DNA of 64,000 nt, taken from the NCBI GenBank assembly GCA_032358255.1, contig JAULBX010025120.1:1-64000 (forward strand), written 5' to 3'. The position numbers and the translations under genes are program-made. The stretch is from Heterotrichella gracilis. Taxonomy: Eukaryota > Sar > Xanthophyceae > Tribonematales > Xanthonemataceae. This document shows, in pieces, positions 23,411-36,900 of the stretch; position 1 is the first letter of the stretch, and each line of letters opens with the position of its first letter. The notes under the pieces are model-generated. The model was not told the origin of the DNA and searched no databases. It worked only from the letters and a program-made list of their open reading frames with translations.

Positions 23411-24220
23411 GCGGCCCACGTGGAAGGGAGGGCGGTGGGGGGTGGGGGTAATCAACCAGTGACTGCCAAGCGTTGCCTGCACTGGTGTGCGTTGTGTGCT
23501 GGATCCTGCAAACTGCAGTTCAAGCATTGCTGTGGGCTTGCACAAGTAGCTGACATTATCAACATGGGCAGCTAGTTGGCAGCACGAACATGCCGCAATA
23601 TGGACCAGGTGGTTGCTGACGCACAGCGTGCCACGCCCATATGGCATTGGCACTGTATTCAAGCTTTTCCCGCGTCTGCAAAAGAACATGATCAGTCGAC
23701 TTTTGAGATGTCATCTTGTATCGCGATATGCTTTTCTGCGGGTTGAAAAATTCGTAGACCGAATTGGTGTCGAATACTCTCAGTGTTCCAGTAATCAAAT
23801 ACTCTGATTGCAGTGGATCCCAGACCCATGAGAATTCCCATGGGAATTGATACAAAATTAATTTTGTATCAATTGTATGTAAACATACAATTTGTAGAGC
23901 CTCGATCGACGTTGTACAGGCACTAGGGCCTTGACAAGACAATGTCTTGAACCATTTGCAATCACATGCAGTCTCCCAGAGCTTCAAGGTCGCATCTAGA
24001 TGACATCTCGGTGAAACAGTCTCAAGATGTTCCAGAATGGTTACCCGCACGCTAGTGACAGCTGTTTGAGACCAGGCCATGGGGCATAAGCAAAGGGATG
24101 CTGCGTGTGGGATCATCTCAGGCAGAGTCCATCTTAGGCAGCCCATGTGCAGCAACACTTGCACCATGTGGCAAGAAAACTAGATTTCCAGCCAAGGGTG
24201 CCCCCCAGCAGCACCACCCA
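23411..24220. other. Intergenic region between convergent symporter and glycosyltransferase genes
   Basis: Holds both 3' ends and the palindrome chain listed separately. No exon recognised. Confidence 0.5.
23833..23892. repeat. Chain of three overlapping perfect palindromes
   Basis: AATTCCCATGGGAATT (23833-23848) overlaps a 30-bp perfect palindrome (23845-23874, arms AATTGATACAAAATT), which overlaps a hairpin 23871-23892 with arms AATTGTATGT and a two-base loop. All are exact. They lie in the intergenic space between the symporter and glycosyltransferase 3' ends. Confidence 0.97.
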
Positions 24221-27200
24221 TCACATGGCGAAATCGGGGGTGTAGCTCGTGGGGAGGGTGAAGTTCTCCCTTGCCTTGCTGGCGCTAATGTTTTGCATGT
24301 CCACCTTGAGGGTGGCCCCCTTGAAGTGGTGCACAAACGCGGCGGTGTGCAGGCAGGCCGTGAAGCCTGGCATGCGGTGTGTGGCACGGTGGTACAGGTC
24401 CCTCTCCTGGCCGATGATCTGGGGGGTGGGGGGTGGGGGGTTGGGGGTCAAGGGGAGGGTGGCGTATGGCGCGTGCTTGCATGTGCACGCGGGGGTTGTG
24501 CAGGTATATGGCCATTCCAGTGGTCAAGTATGTGCGCAGGCTGAGGGTGTAGTGGGTTCTGTGGTGTGGTGGGTTTTGTGGGCTGATCAACTTGACATTG
24601 AAGTAAAGCCAGCCCATGATGTGACAATGGAGTGAACCTAGTCCATAATGTCCGATTTGCATGAACACACATGGACCAGTGACACAAACAGGGTGCATTA
24701 CATGCACGCGTGTTGAGTGCAACGGGGATCCATACAGCACTGGGGGCGCACCCTGTGATAGATGGCATACGAATAGCGCACAGAACATAACCCTTATAGC
24801 ATACACCTTACCACGGTTAGGGCTTTTTAGGGGAAAACCTAGCAGGCAGAAGCCCTACCAGCACCTACCCTATTGCTATCAGTGAATGTAGCTCATATAG
24901 CAAAACCCTAAACCATGAACCCTAACTAGCACGTACCCTGTTGCTGTCATTGAACAGCAGCCCCGGGGCATACTCAATGTCCAGGCCTCGCCGCAGCCCA
25001 AAGAAAAACCCAGAAAACCCCCGGGACCACTTCACCCCCCTCTCCCGCGTGTCCACCACCTGGGACTCCAGGGGGAGCGCGCTACGATCGAGCACCGCCT
25101 GCACCCGTGCGTAGTTGAGCGGGTGCTTGATGAAGCGCTTGGCGCCCGCGGAGGGGTGGTGCACAAACTCAAACCCTAGGGTCTTGCCGAAGATGCCCAT
25201 CCCTGCAAGGGGGCAGGTACATGAATCCCACAACATGCGCTCATTACTGCTTAATATTATGGACTCGTTACACGCATGGATGGCCACTAGCAGGCAGATA
25301 GGGAAGGAACAATTTGGCACAGGGGCCGCATGAGAAGCACATGTAAGGGGTGCATCACACACTTGCAGACGATAGATAACTGGCAGGGGCATCTGATTCA
25401 TCACACTCTGGGGACACCGTTGAACGCGGTGATGGGGTTCACCAGGTGGCACGCCCTGTCAGCCCCATCCAGCGCATCCATGACCTTGCTGACACCCCCT
25501 GTTTTTGGTGAGAGTAATATGATGTGATTACAAGGCGTGGTTCTAGAAGTACTGCCAGGGGCACCTGAGTCATCACCCTCCGCTATAACCCTCAGCAAGG
25601 ATTTTGGGCGCACCTTTGAAGGTGGTGATGGGGTTCACCAGGTGGCATGGCCTGTCGACCCCATCCAGTGCATCCATGAGCTTGCTGAACACCCCGTCAG
25701 GCACAAGCACGTCGTTGTTGATGAGGAAGAAGTGGGTGTAGGTGGTGTGGTTCTGGAAGTACTGCCAGGCCAGGTTCCAGTTGTGGGTAACGCCCAGGGG
25801 TTCGGGGGGGGAGATGGTGCGGACGTTGAGGTGGGCCAGGGACTGCGGGGGCAGGGGGAGGGGGGGAGCAAATTAAGGGAAGGGGAGCATTAATATCAAG
25901 TGATGCGTTCCGTCACGAGTGGTCCGTTAGGTGTACATCAACTGCACTAGGGTTCCAATGGTTTCCTAAAGGGTGGGCCCCCGTGCTTGGCTATGTTGTT
26001 TTCAACCTGTGGATACCAGTTTCAACATAATGATACCAATTCAAATTGAAGTTACAGCGTGCCCCCGGAGGGGTGCATCACGACAGTAGCCACATGCCAT
26101 GCATTCCTGTCCAGCCCAAGGCTGTAAATACCATTTCCCCCCCTATTCTGCCCCCTTCCCACCTTCCTGGTCCCCTCCATGTTCCCCACACCAGCAGGTC
26201 GACAGGGTCCTTTAGGGTTTAGGGTAATTTCAATCTCCCCACCTTCCTCGTCCCATCCACGCTCCACTCATCAACCACCAGCAGGTCAATAGGGTCCTTG
26301 AGGGCAGCCAGCGACACCAGCAGCAGCAGGGTGCGCTCCCACACGTTGGCAGTAGACACAGCCACAAGCGCCCGGCGGGGGGTGCTGGGGGGCGGCGGGG
26401 CGGCGGGGCAGCGCGCCAGGGGGGGGAGGGTGCGGTTGGGTGTGCGGGACAGCCAGGCGTCTTCCGAGGTGGCCTCCTGTGCAAGGCGGGGAGGTGGGGG
26501 TTGGTTTTAGGGGCTGCGTGGTCCCGTTGCCTCTGTAGGGGTACAGGCTGCAAGGAGATTTCATGTGCCGCCTCACATCCAACCCTACTAAAAGTTCTAG
26601 GAACTTTTCAGTAGGGCCTGACAAGCGCTTTAGTAGGGGTATCCGCCCTTCAGTTCACTTCCAAAACCCTTGGGCAGGGTTTTCCAGGCCCCTCCCCTTA
26701 CCAGCTCCAGGAGCCAGCTCAGCTCCTTGGATGAGTTCCAGCAGGGCAGGTGCTGCAGCGTTGCCACCTGGCGCCACGCCTCCCTGGCGGCCTCCTCCTC
26801 CTCCCCACGCTGCTTGGCAGAGGCCCCTTTACCCCCCTTGGACGGGACCCCTTTCCCTTTTCCCCCCTTGGCAGCGAGCACCATGCCCTCCCGGGCATGC
26901 AGCTGCAGCATGCGGGGATTGGAGTCACCTCAAGCCTCAAGATGAACGCATACGTTGATCACCGGGGTATGAAAGCACGCGCACGGCAATCCAGCCAATG
27001 TTGCTGCTGAACCAGCTGATTAGGGTTTTGGGGTTTAGGGTTTCCGGGGACATACCTGCACCAGCAGCAGCATCAGCAGGGCCAGCCGCACAAGCCCTGT
27101 GAGCGGGCCATACCCTACACAAGGGTTATGGGCTGATCCCGGTGCGGGCCTGCAAGCCCAGGCACTGCCCTTGGTGTGCGTTGGCTGCTGGGTGTTGGAG

Positions 27201-27223
27201 GGATTTGAGCGCGCCACCATCAA
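24221..27223 (-). CDS. GT2-like glycosyltransferase, type II membrane protein
   Basis: Six exons in phase: 27056-27223, 26702-26902, 26243-26476, 25614-25842, 24937-25202 and 24221-24418; 431 residues. The N-terminus has a signal-anchor (GPLTGLVRLALLMLLLVQ, about residues 38-55), followed by a Lys/Gly-rich stem (GGKGKGVPSKGGKG). The GT-A fold is suggested by ALVAVSTANVWERTLLLLVS with DLLVVDEWSVDGTRK (nucleotide-binding half) and by THFFLINNDVLVPDGVFSKL, whose NND takes the place of the DXD metal site. Later segments (GIFGKTLGFEFVHH, GFSGFFFGLRRG) would form the acceptor side. Likely Golgi; donor and acceptor are unknown. Most introns carry a decayed copy of the preceding exon end. The start at 27223 is the first Met of the open frame; another Met directly follows. 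Confidence 0.72.
24790..24975. repeat. Duplicated donor-side end of glycosyltransferase exon 24937-25202
   Basis: AGCACGTACCCTGTTGCTGT of the real exon/intron edge (24929 on) is matched by AGCACCTACCCTATTGCTAT near 24859. CCCTAAACC filler lies between them. Confidence 0.8.
25395..25700. repeat. Duplicated donor-side half of glycosyltransferase exon 25614-25842
   Basis: About 110 bp from 25395 to 25510 repeats 25570-25700 at roughly 80-85 percent identity, e.g. GGTGATGGGGTTCACCAGGT and CCATCCAGxGCATCCATGA in both. Confidence 0.88.
26152..26302. repeat. Duplicated donor-side end of glycosyltransferase exon 26243-26476
   Basis: CCCACCTTCCTxGTCCCxTC plus CACCAGCAGGTCxAxAGGGT occurs at 26158-26213 and at 26239-26300. 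The segment between the copies contains TTTAGGGTTTAGGG. Confidence 0.88.
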
Positions 27224-28111
27224 AACCCGTCACGCCAACATGCTTCAGGGTGTCAGGCTGGCGAAATTGTGGTCAAGTGCTACGCCTTCTATGGCGGCTG
27301 GCTGCAACACTAGTAAAAGATAAAGCCAAGTACAGGCGGGGAAAGTTGGCCAGTGGTGGGATGAAACACACACTTGCTAACTCAGCGATCTAGCGCTACA
27401 GCCACCGCATTCTGGTTGGGCAGTGGTACAATGAATTTGGTCCTGTCAGTTAGTCAAATTGGGTGCTTTGGCATACGGACACTAGCAGGCAGAGCACTGC
27501 ACATCCGTAAGCATGTTGTATGAATGCCACCATATCAAGGGTTTGCAGAGTACGATGTGACAACGAGACCAAAAAAGCAGGATTGCAGGTAGTGAAAGAC
27601 CAGGGGACACTGGGTGGAGACCACTGGAGAGGACTGGATGGCTATGCGAGCAAAATGCATGCATGCATGTTAGCGGTTCCTATAGGATAGACATCTACCG
27701 CAGCTTGTTTGACCAGTCCAACCTTGGTATCGGAGCAACGCAACCCACCCAATAAGTTTGCTGTGTACAAGGGTACAGGGCGCCCCGCCCCACGTTGTTT
27801 AGGCTTAATATGGGGTAATGAGTTTTTTCGAACTTTTTTCAAATTTAATAATGGTATTTCCGAGCAAATTGCCACCCATTTTCCGACGCCAGGCGGCGCC
27901 CACCCACAGCCTGCTAAAAGCTTACTGTCGCGAAGGGCTCTTCCTCTTCCTGCTTGTCGCGGATAGCAGATTTCCTTGGCGCTAGAAGGTAAGGCCTGCC
28001 CGGCGGCTCAACAAAGTTGCTGAGCGGAAAGTGCGGCGCAGCCTTTGACAAGGGGGTTTTCCTGTGCAGGGATTCTTCATCCCTGTGGTTAAAGCGCACC
28101 AGTCTATCAAG
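27224..28111. other. Intergenic region upstream of RPS29
   Basis: Divergent spacer between the glycosyltransferase start and RPS29. The 27810-27880 part is AT-rich; 27925-27960 has a CTCTTCCTCTTCC pyrimidine tract near the likely RPS29 transcription start. No gene seen. Confidence 0.45.
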
Positions 28112-28801
28112 ATGGGTCACGCCGAAGTGTGGAACTCCCACCCAAAAACTCACTCCAAGGGAGCCCGTGTCTGGTGCGTACATCGCCAAACCCCTTTGTA
28201 GCAGCATACATGCATACGCACAGCACCTCTTCAACGGCTTGCTGCTTGCTGTGCTCAACTCGGCTGCCGTACACAACCGTGGAATAATAGCATCTGTTGT
28301 ATACTATCAGAAAGATCCTTGCATGGCGGTGGTGGCTTAGAACATCGGAGTGAGATTCTGGGCATTCATCCATGCACATCTCCTGTAGCAGGCAGTCTGT
28401 TGTACTTGGCACACCATACCTGCTGCGGTTCTCAGGTCTCTGCTACTGGCACTGCCTTTACAACAGTATTGCACTCCAGCTACTGCTGTCTCTGTTCCTG
28501 CATCAGTTGACATCCCCCAGATGTGCTGCGCTGGCGTCTGCTGACCCTGGTTGATGCTTTTTGCAGCCGCGTGTGCAGCAACAACGGTGGCCTGATCCGC
28601 AAGTATGGCTTGAACATCTGCCGCCAGTGCTTCAGGGAGTATGCCAAGGATATTGGCTTCATCAAGGTAAGGCTTGGCAGCCTTTGCTCATGCTGTATGT
28701 GGGGTTGGGACCTGAGGCTTCGCTGCTGCCCTGGTGCCACCAACTGCAACTGCACCCAGCACGTTCCTGACTCTGTTTGTTTCTTCTTGCAGTACCGTTA
28801 A
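28112..28801 (+). CDS. RPS29: 40S ribosomal protein S29 (uS14)
   Basis: Cytosolic small-subunit protein, 56 residues as in all eukaryotes. Three exons: 28112-28173, 28567-28666 and a 9-base last exon 28793-28801 (Tyr-Arg-stop). The start [11 protein letters not shown], the zinc-binding pairs CRVC (with the first Cys split by the intron) and CRQC, the segment [20 protein letters not shown] and the end KDIGFIKYR are diagnostic. A TGTAA poly(A) signal lies 74 bases after the stop. Confidence 0.97.
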
Positions 28802-28874
28802 GCCAAGGTGCTATTGGGCGGGAGTAGACCTGGCTCCTGCAAGGAGGCTGTGACAGTGTGTTTGTTCAGAACTC

Positions 28875-28879
28875 TGTAA
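28875..28879 (+). terminator. TGTAA polyadenylation signal of RPS29
   Basis: TGTAA is the usual poly(A) signal of chlamydomonadalean algae. Its position shortly after the RPS29 stop codon is as expected. Confidence 0.6.
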
Positions 28880-29564
28880 CAAAACCCACTTGTCCCACGT
28901 GGCTCTGCACCAGTCAAGTGCTGGTTCCGATGCATGAGATCATCACAAGGCGGTGGCCAGTGAGCCTGCAGCAGTGCCAAAAAAAGTGCAGGGCACCGCA
29001 CTGATGCTGGGCAGTGTGGGGCAACCGGCGGACGTGTGCCTGGCAAGCACCATTACGCGCCGCTCTGACTCCCATCGTGCATGGCAAAAGTCGTTCTCCA
29101 TGCACTTGCAGCTTGTTAGCTAATGCGTTGCAATCACAAACTGCCTCTACCAAAAATTTCTACAGAATGGGATATAGACACCAACCAAATCTAGGCCACT
29201 TTGCGTGGGGGTGCAACCCGTCCCCAAAAATACCCTCCTCCAATGCCTGTTGCACGAGCGTTGCGTGGTGGTGGTTGTTTCAGCTGACGTGCAAGTGGTT
29301 GTGCACAAGGTCTTTCACGACCCACTTCAAGCCAACTAAGCTTCGCAGGTCATGGAATAGCTAGCGTGTACTGTCCGTTGTGATCTGCCCCGGAAGTTGC
29401 ACTGGTGCCTGGCATGCCACCACGGGGTATCAGCATTGGAGTTTGCTGGGCGCATGCCACACGGGGCCAGAGCTGTTTGATTGCTCACTCTACTTAGTTT
29501 GTAAACCATTTTTCGGCCTAGATTCCATTTGTTTGCTACCACGCCAGCAACGCAACCCGCCGAG
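28880..29564. other. Intergenic spacer between RPS29 and SNAT-like gene
   Basis: No exon recognised; should contain the promoter of the acetyltransferase gene. Confidence 0.45.
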
Positions 29565-30952
29565 ATGTTGCTGAACGCTTCAAGCATGCACAGATGGCAC
29601 CACAGGCCGTTGACACAAGTTGATGCAGTAGCCCCTAGCAAGCCGTTCACCAAGTGCCGGGTGCCTTTGAGGATACACTGTATACGACACCCGCACTCGA
29701 AACCCAAACTTCAGTATGTGGGTGCCACTGCTGTAGGTACGAGGTTAACCCCTTGCACCAACATACCTGTTGCTCTGGCGAGGAAGTGTATCTCACAGTG
29801 CCACTCGTTCTATGCCTGACGGGTTTCATTAATTACAATAATTCAGGCAACCATGTGCTGTGTAGCTGTCGGGTTCTCATGTGGTGATGCATGCATGCGC
29901 CATAGTGGGGCATGCTTGCCCTGCCACCTGCCCACTAGCCTCCCTGCCCACAACCCACCCTCCGTGTCAAGCTGTTGGTGCACCCACCTTGATACACTAA
30001 CTTGTGCAACTGTTCACCTGGGTGCTGCATCAAACTGCCTGACACGGATGCCTGTGATCTGGCCTCACAGCGGCTGAGGGCATGAGCCCAGTCAAAACAG
30101 CCTGGTGTGCAAAGCTGGATGACCGGGTCCCTGCGCCGCGAATCAGCAAGAAGGACCCTGACTTTCTGGTGGAGGGTGTAGAGTTTGTGTTCGGCCATGA
30201 AGGGGTGGACCTGCCGGAGCTGAACGACCTTTTCGAGAAGGTTTGTTGGCCTCACCTTCACTCCTGTACTTTCTGCTTGCACCTGTCATTGTGGCACCAG
30301 CAACCGGTGAAGGGCATGGAGCACGGTTGCCTTGCATGGAGTTGTAAGCTTGTTGTGTGGCCCTTGCTTTGCAGGTGGGCTTCCCACGGAGAGACCTCGA
30401 CAAGCTGAAGATTGCTCTTGAGAACACCCACACCGTGCTGTGGGTGAGGTCTGCCAAGCAGTCCCGCTATGCCAAGATGGGCCAGCTGCTCGGGTTTGCC
30501 AGGGCCACCTCCGACGGGGCGCTGTCAGCAACCATATGGGATGTCGCGGTGCGTCAGCTTGACACCCATGGGCACTTGCTTGCAGATGTCTTTCACCGAC
30601 TGTGCATACGTGTTTGATTCATTCACATTCATGATAATGTGGATGCTGGATGTGCCATGCTGGTCATTTACCACAAGCATGCCCTACCGCCTGCGAGATA
30701 CGCATGCTCACGGCATGCATCTCTCTGCAGGTGACTCCTGGATGGCAAAAGAATGGGCTTGGAAGGGCCCTCATGGAGCGGCTATTGTCCTGCATCATCT
30801 CGCAAGGGATCAACACCATCACGCTGTACGCGGAACCGACTGTGGTGGGATTGTATGAGAAGCTGGGATTCACCAAGGATCCTGAGGGCATCCGGGGGAT
30901 GGCTTACCAGCGGACGAGCAAGAACGCACTCCTTGTGGGGTCCAAGCGATGA
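29565..30952 (+). CDS. SNAT: GNAT acetyltransferase of the SNAT/NSI type, probably plastid-targeted
   Basis: Plant members acetylate serotonin-type amines and/or plastid proteins (NSI). Four exons: 29565-29736, 30071-30240, 30375-30548 and 30731-30952, all in phase, 245 residues. The first exon is basic and His/Arg/Ser-rich (SSMHRWHHRPLTQVDAVAPS), fitting a transit peptide; it joins exon 2 in phase (G|CG). Family marks are VDLPELNDLFEKVGFPRRDL, LLGFARATSDGALSATIWDV, the acetyl-CoA loop VTPGWQKNGLGRALMERLL (QxxGxG) and GLYEKLGFTKDPEGIRGMAY. The start in exon 1 is an inference; the GNAT part is firm. Confidence 0.85.
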
Positions 30953-32034
30953 TGCCCATGTGCCATGGCCGGGTAAAACGGCAGTGTGCTGTACCATATT
31001 CTTGTTATTTTGGGCTTTGGTGAGGGCCATAGTACGTGCTGGGGTTGTAGCACAGGGTCACTGGCCTGTTGAACAGCATTGTGAACGCATTGACGTGCCG
31101 ATAGGTAACATGCCAACAACTGGCGGGCCTGGCTGGGCTGGTTGTGCAACACTGAATTGGGTTTGGTGGCCACATGCAGTTGCCCTGCTGGCTGCCAATT
31201 GACTTATTACTGCTCTTTCTGCATTGTGATACTGTACTTGTTTTGCCCATTTTTTTGGCCCAAGGATTTTGAACAACCCTTCTTGCAGTCTGTAACCAAC
31301 CGAGGTTGTCTGATGCTGCATGCGTCAACTTGCACATGCTTGTAATGATACACACCACCTCAACACATGTTCATAGTAGTGGCATTTTAAATATTATGAT
31401 TACAGAAAATGTTCTCATTATTTTTTATGGGGTTGTTCCATCTCGTCAATGGGGAAGCATGTGCACTTGCCTGTATCAACGTGGCACAAGCTGTTGAGAA
31501 AAAAAGCATTTTTATATCTCCATAACTGAGGGCTCTAGTCTGCTCCCCTCGGCCTTGAGATTCAGTCAGCAGGCGCCTGTATCACCTGACCAGACTGGAA
31601 GTTGCAGTGCAACAAATAAACTGAGCTCCAGTCAGGAGCAACAATACTAGGATACGAGCGGGGAGTGAATGAAGCCGCCGAGCTGGACAGGGTCACGAGC
31701 ACCTGTTTCAATTTTGGCGCACTCCAAAAACTGGGGTTGGAGTTCTGCCCTGTACAGAAAGCACTTGCCATCGAGATGCTCAGCGTTTAGAGTCCACGAC
31801 CGTTGTGTTCATTAATGCAGCATTTCCCTCTGCGAGCGAGGAACCTGTCGTCACGCAAGCTGTGATAGGGCATCCAGGGCAAAAGTGGCCTAGAGCCGTA
31901 GGTTGTCGTGCAAACTGTCTGCAAGGAGCAGGGTGTGCAACACCCGTGGCCTCAAAGCTTGTCCAGGGTCGTTTCCTTCCTGGCATGCTATGAAGGCAGG
32001 GGCGTAGGTTGGAGAGTTCATCCGGGGCAGTATT
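30953..32034. other. Intergenic spacer upstream of PP1
   Basis: 3' UTR of the acetyltransferase gene, then AT-rich DNA (31380-31440, 31500-31520) and presumably the PP1 promoter. TGTAA at about 31342 is a possible poly(A) signal. No gene recognised. Confidence 0.45.
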
Positions 32035-33862
<1,828 letters not shown>

Positions 33863-35549
33863 GCAGGGGATGCTGCACCACCCCACACGTCATGGCCCTC
33901 TGTGTACCAAGGCTGAGCAGCGGGTGAGGGGGAGCCTGTGTGCACTCCTGTTGCCAAGGGGAGCCCCTCGGGGGTATTTCAAATTCCATACATTCAAACG
34001 CCACTCACTATCCGCATGTGCGGGAGCGGCATATACCTTTTTAATTCCTTACCGTATGGCGAGGGGTACTCTGGATGGACCTCATCTGTAGTGTGGTTCC
34101 TGCAGGGTACTGGTATTGCCTCAGTGATAGCTTGGATATCACGCACGGTGCTCGTTTTGGGTCGGTTTGCAATTTCCTTACAACTGAAAGTGTGCTCTGA
34201 CTGGCATACAAAACATTTTACCGCATGTGTCCTGTGGTGAGCCCTGCAACTTGAACTCGCAAATACAATAGTACCTCTTGAATCACACGTTTATGGAGCA
34301 CCTGCAAAAGTTGTTTAGAGTTTGCCGCAGCATGTCAAGAGGCACTACAGTTCTGCCCGGCACGTGCTTGGCAAGGTAAGCTGCCTGGGATAGATAGCCA
34401 TTGTTTCCCCAAAGTTTGTACAACAGGATATGTGCTGGGCATAACTATGATGTGGGGCCGCAAACTTGTGCACCCAAACCCGCTGTAAACTTGTTTGCCA
34501 GCAATGCTGCAGCTGGGCGCCGCCGGCAGAAAGAACTGTTTCACAGCCTGGCTGGTAACTCATTGTCCAGAACAGTTGACTTCTGTGCAGCTGCAATTTG
34601 GGCCTCCCTAGTGCACGGTATGTTGTCTTCTAGAAGGCTGCAGCTGTCCGATATTGCTGAAGTGCATCAGCAGCGGCCATCTGGGCGACACGCTTTCGAG
34701 GCTAGCCTCAAGCTTGAGAAAGTGTCCGGCTAGTGAGGTGCAGTGACTGTGGTCATAGACTTCCAACTCCAAATCTGTTATTCGTAAGAAGCACGCGAAG
34801 CTGCAATTGTTGCCCTTATCTGTGGGCTTGAGTGTTCCAACATTCCAAGGAGCCAGTGGCCGCCTCTTGGTGTTGAGTTGGACACCAATATTGTAACCAA
34901 TGCCAGTGAGGTTAAATTCATGGACCCGAGGAAACGGCATGTGTACGTTGCACTACATGTAGCAGCTTCATGCCCCATGGCAAACACCAGTGAACAGCTG
35001 GCACAGCGACCACTGCCCACTGGTGCTGTCAACACTGAGGGCAAGCCGCAAAGCAATTGGAGCGCATATACCACCAAAGTGGGACAGCACATCAAAGGTG
35101 GAGGTGGCTCAGCCTGCAGCAAGCTGCATGACGCAACCAGACGCTGCGGCAACAAAAAGCAGGAGCGGCCACACACCACACCATGCAAGGTCATCGTTGA
35201 TAAGACAGCTGTGTGGTGGGTCATGCAGGCACTGGCAAGAAAACATGGTAGTTGCAGCATCGTTCAAATCTACTGGGAAATCCGAGTGATCTGTCAATCG
35301 GCTGCCCCTCAGCGTCAAAACGCCCAAGCAACCAAAGTTGGGTCTGCCACTGGGTGCACATATTCCAGAGACTACAGGTCCAAAGACACACACTACTCAT
35401 CAGCAGACACTGGGGTGTATCAATTCACCCTTAGTAGGCAGCATTGGACCCTTACGACATGCGTTGGGGGATTGGCCCCAAACCACACACAGAGGTGAGT
35501 TTCGTTCTAAGAGCAAACCCCTAAATATTTTACCACTCCTGCAATACCC
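33863..35549. other. Intergenic region between convergent PP1 and GET1 genes
   Basis: 3' ends of both genes plus a possible LINE endonuclease relic, listed separately. Nothing else is supported. Confidence 0.45.
34895..35130 (+). mobile_element. Possible relic of a LINE-type endonuclease (EEP) domain
   Basis: In one plus-strand frame the sequence reads NSWTRGNGMCTLHYM, a stop, then VNSWHSDHCPLVLSTLRASR. The WTRGxG...LDY and SDHCPL motifs are those of the C-terminal half of LINE exonuclease-endonuclease-phosphatase domains. The in-frame TAG, the lack of a reverse transcriptase nearby and the short length point to a decayed fragment. It could be chance similarity. Confidence 0.3.
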
Positions 35550-36747
35550 TCACACCACTAGCACCAGGATTGCGTCTGACACTCGCGCGCTCACCCGCCG
35601 ACACACCGCCAGCCACGGCACCACCATCACCGCCCCACTCCCTAGTAGGCGCCTATCCAGGCGTGGGAGCGCCATCCACACATCCAGCGGCCACACCGCA
35701 CCCGGGGGCAGGTGCAGCAGCGGGACCCCCCACCAGGCTGCTATGGTTGCCAGGTGCAGGAGGAAAGAGGCTGTCTTGAGGGCGCGCGACAGGCGGGAGT
35801 GCGATAGTCTCACCTGCAGGAGGGCAGGGTGGTGGTGGGTTGGGCTGTGTGTGTGTAAGTGGTCTGCGTGGGACGAAGCACTTGCAATGGGAAGGATGGA
35901 TGGGGTCACTTTGGACGAGCAACAGTGCTGCCTAGCCTTCCAGTGCCACACAGGCCATGATGGGCATGCACACCGCGCGTGCATTATATTACGGCGTTGT
36001 CTATTTGTCACCACCAAACTGCACAAGCAAATCACCCCAGCAGCTGTCATACGGATGCTGTGTTTTTGGCCCGCCAGTGTGTGGCTGGTGCCCTCCCACC
36101 TGCTGCTGTGTAACCCTGTCCGCCTCCTTGTCAGCTGCGTTGGCCTGGCGCTGGAGCTTGGCGTGCTGGACAAAAGTGGCTGCAGTGTTCACCTTCTGGG
36201 CATGCTTACGCAAGGCCTCGGCTGAGCTCTGCAGGCTTTTCCTCTTCCCTTCAAGCTTGAGCACCTGCAGGGTGTTCGGAGGGCACTGGGATGGTGCAGC
36301 AAGCACTTGACATGCAAGCAAGCTGCTTTCAAATGGCACGAAAGGAGATAGCTGCTTATCACACCAGCAGTTGATATTGTACGGGTTTCGATGTGGGTGC
36401 TTGACATAAAAGCTTGGCGTTGATGCAGCAGTGGACATGCAAGCAAGCTGCCCTCAGATGGCACGGAAGGAAACAGCTGGTTATCACATCCAGCAGCTGA
36501 TATTGTACGGGGTTTCAACGTGGGTGCTTGACGTAACAGCTTGGCGCGCAACAGGCTTTGCATTCCTGCATGCATGCATACAGACGGCATGACCTGGCAT
36601 GCAACCGGCTACGATGTGTTACAGGGCCCATACCTGCCTCTTGACGATAGCATCTTCGAATACCCGCAGCACAATAGCCAGCAACAGGATGGCTGCAGCT
36701 GGGTGCAACGAGTGGGTGGCCAAGACACTCTTCCAGTCTAGCTCCAT
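35550..36747 (-). CDS. GET1: GET1/WRB-like receptor for tail-anchored protein insertion
   Basis: ER-membrane receptor subunit that docks the GET3-cargo complex. Three exons: 36634-36747, 36100-36264 and 35550-35813, phase 0 throughout, 180 residues. A first membrane helix (HPAAAILLLAIVLRVFEDA) follows a short lumenal N-terminus. Then comes the cytosolic coiled coil that binds GET3 (LKLEGKRKSLQSSAEALRKH, FVQHAKLQRQANAADKEADR), and then two or three further hydrophobic helices (ALKTASFLLHLATIAAWWGV; PLDVWMAL; GAVMVVPWLAVC). Length and helix-coil-helix-helix order match GET1/WRB. The first intron has a 125-bp tandem duplication that does not include an exon edge. Confidence 0.85.
36309..36545. 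repeat. 125-bp tandem duplication in GET1 intron 1
   Basis: GACATGCAAGCAAGCTGC starts one copy at 36309 and a second at 36434; both continue through GATATTGTACGG and GTGGGTGCTTGAC. Identity is high (around 85-90 percent by eye). It is purely intronic. Confidence 0.92.
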
Positions 36748-36900
36748 AACGGCTAGGGTGCCCTAGAGTGCCACAGAGAGGAGTATTTTGGTGCTCCTAC
36801 CGATATCGATACACATCACAATGCGTCGTAAAGAGGTCACAATGATGAGCAATGGGCAGTGCCTGATGCATCGTGGTGTATGTTAGCTAACTTTCTTTTT

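Noticed and set aside
27652-27672. ATGCATGCATGCATG run considered as a regulatory palindrome
   Set aside because: A simple dinucleotide-like repeat that recurs at many places in this genome (e.g. 36565, 43070); no reason to single it out.
34878-35498. 206-codon plus-strand open frame
   Set aside because: The translation is compositionally odd, without domain pattern or splice partners. The endonuclease-like motifs lie in a different frame of the same stretch.
35338-36225. 295-codon plus-strand open frame
   Set aside because: It runs antisense to the GET1 exons and intron, has no family resemblance, and its openness is explained by GC-rich GET1 coding sequence on the other strand.
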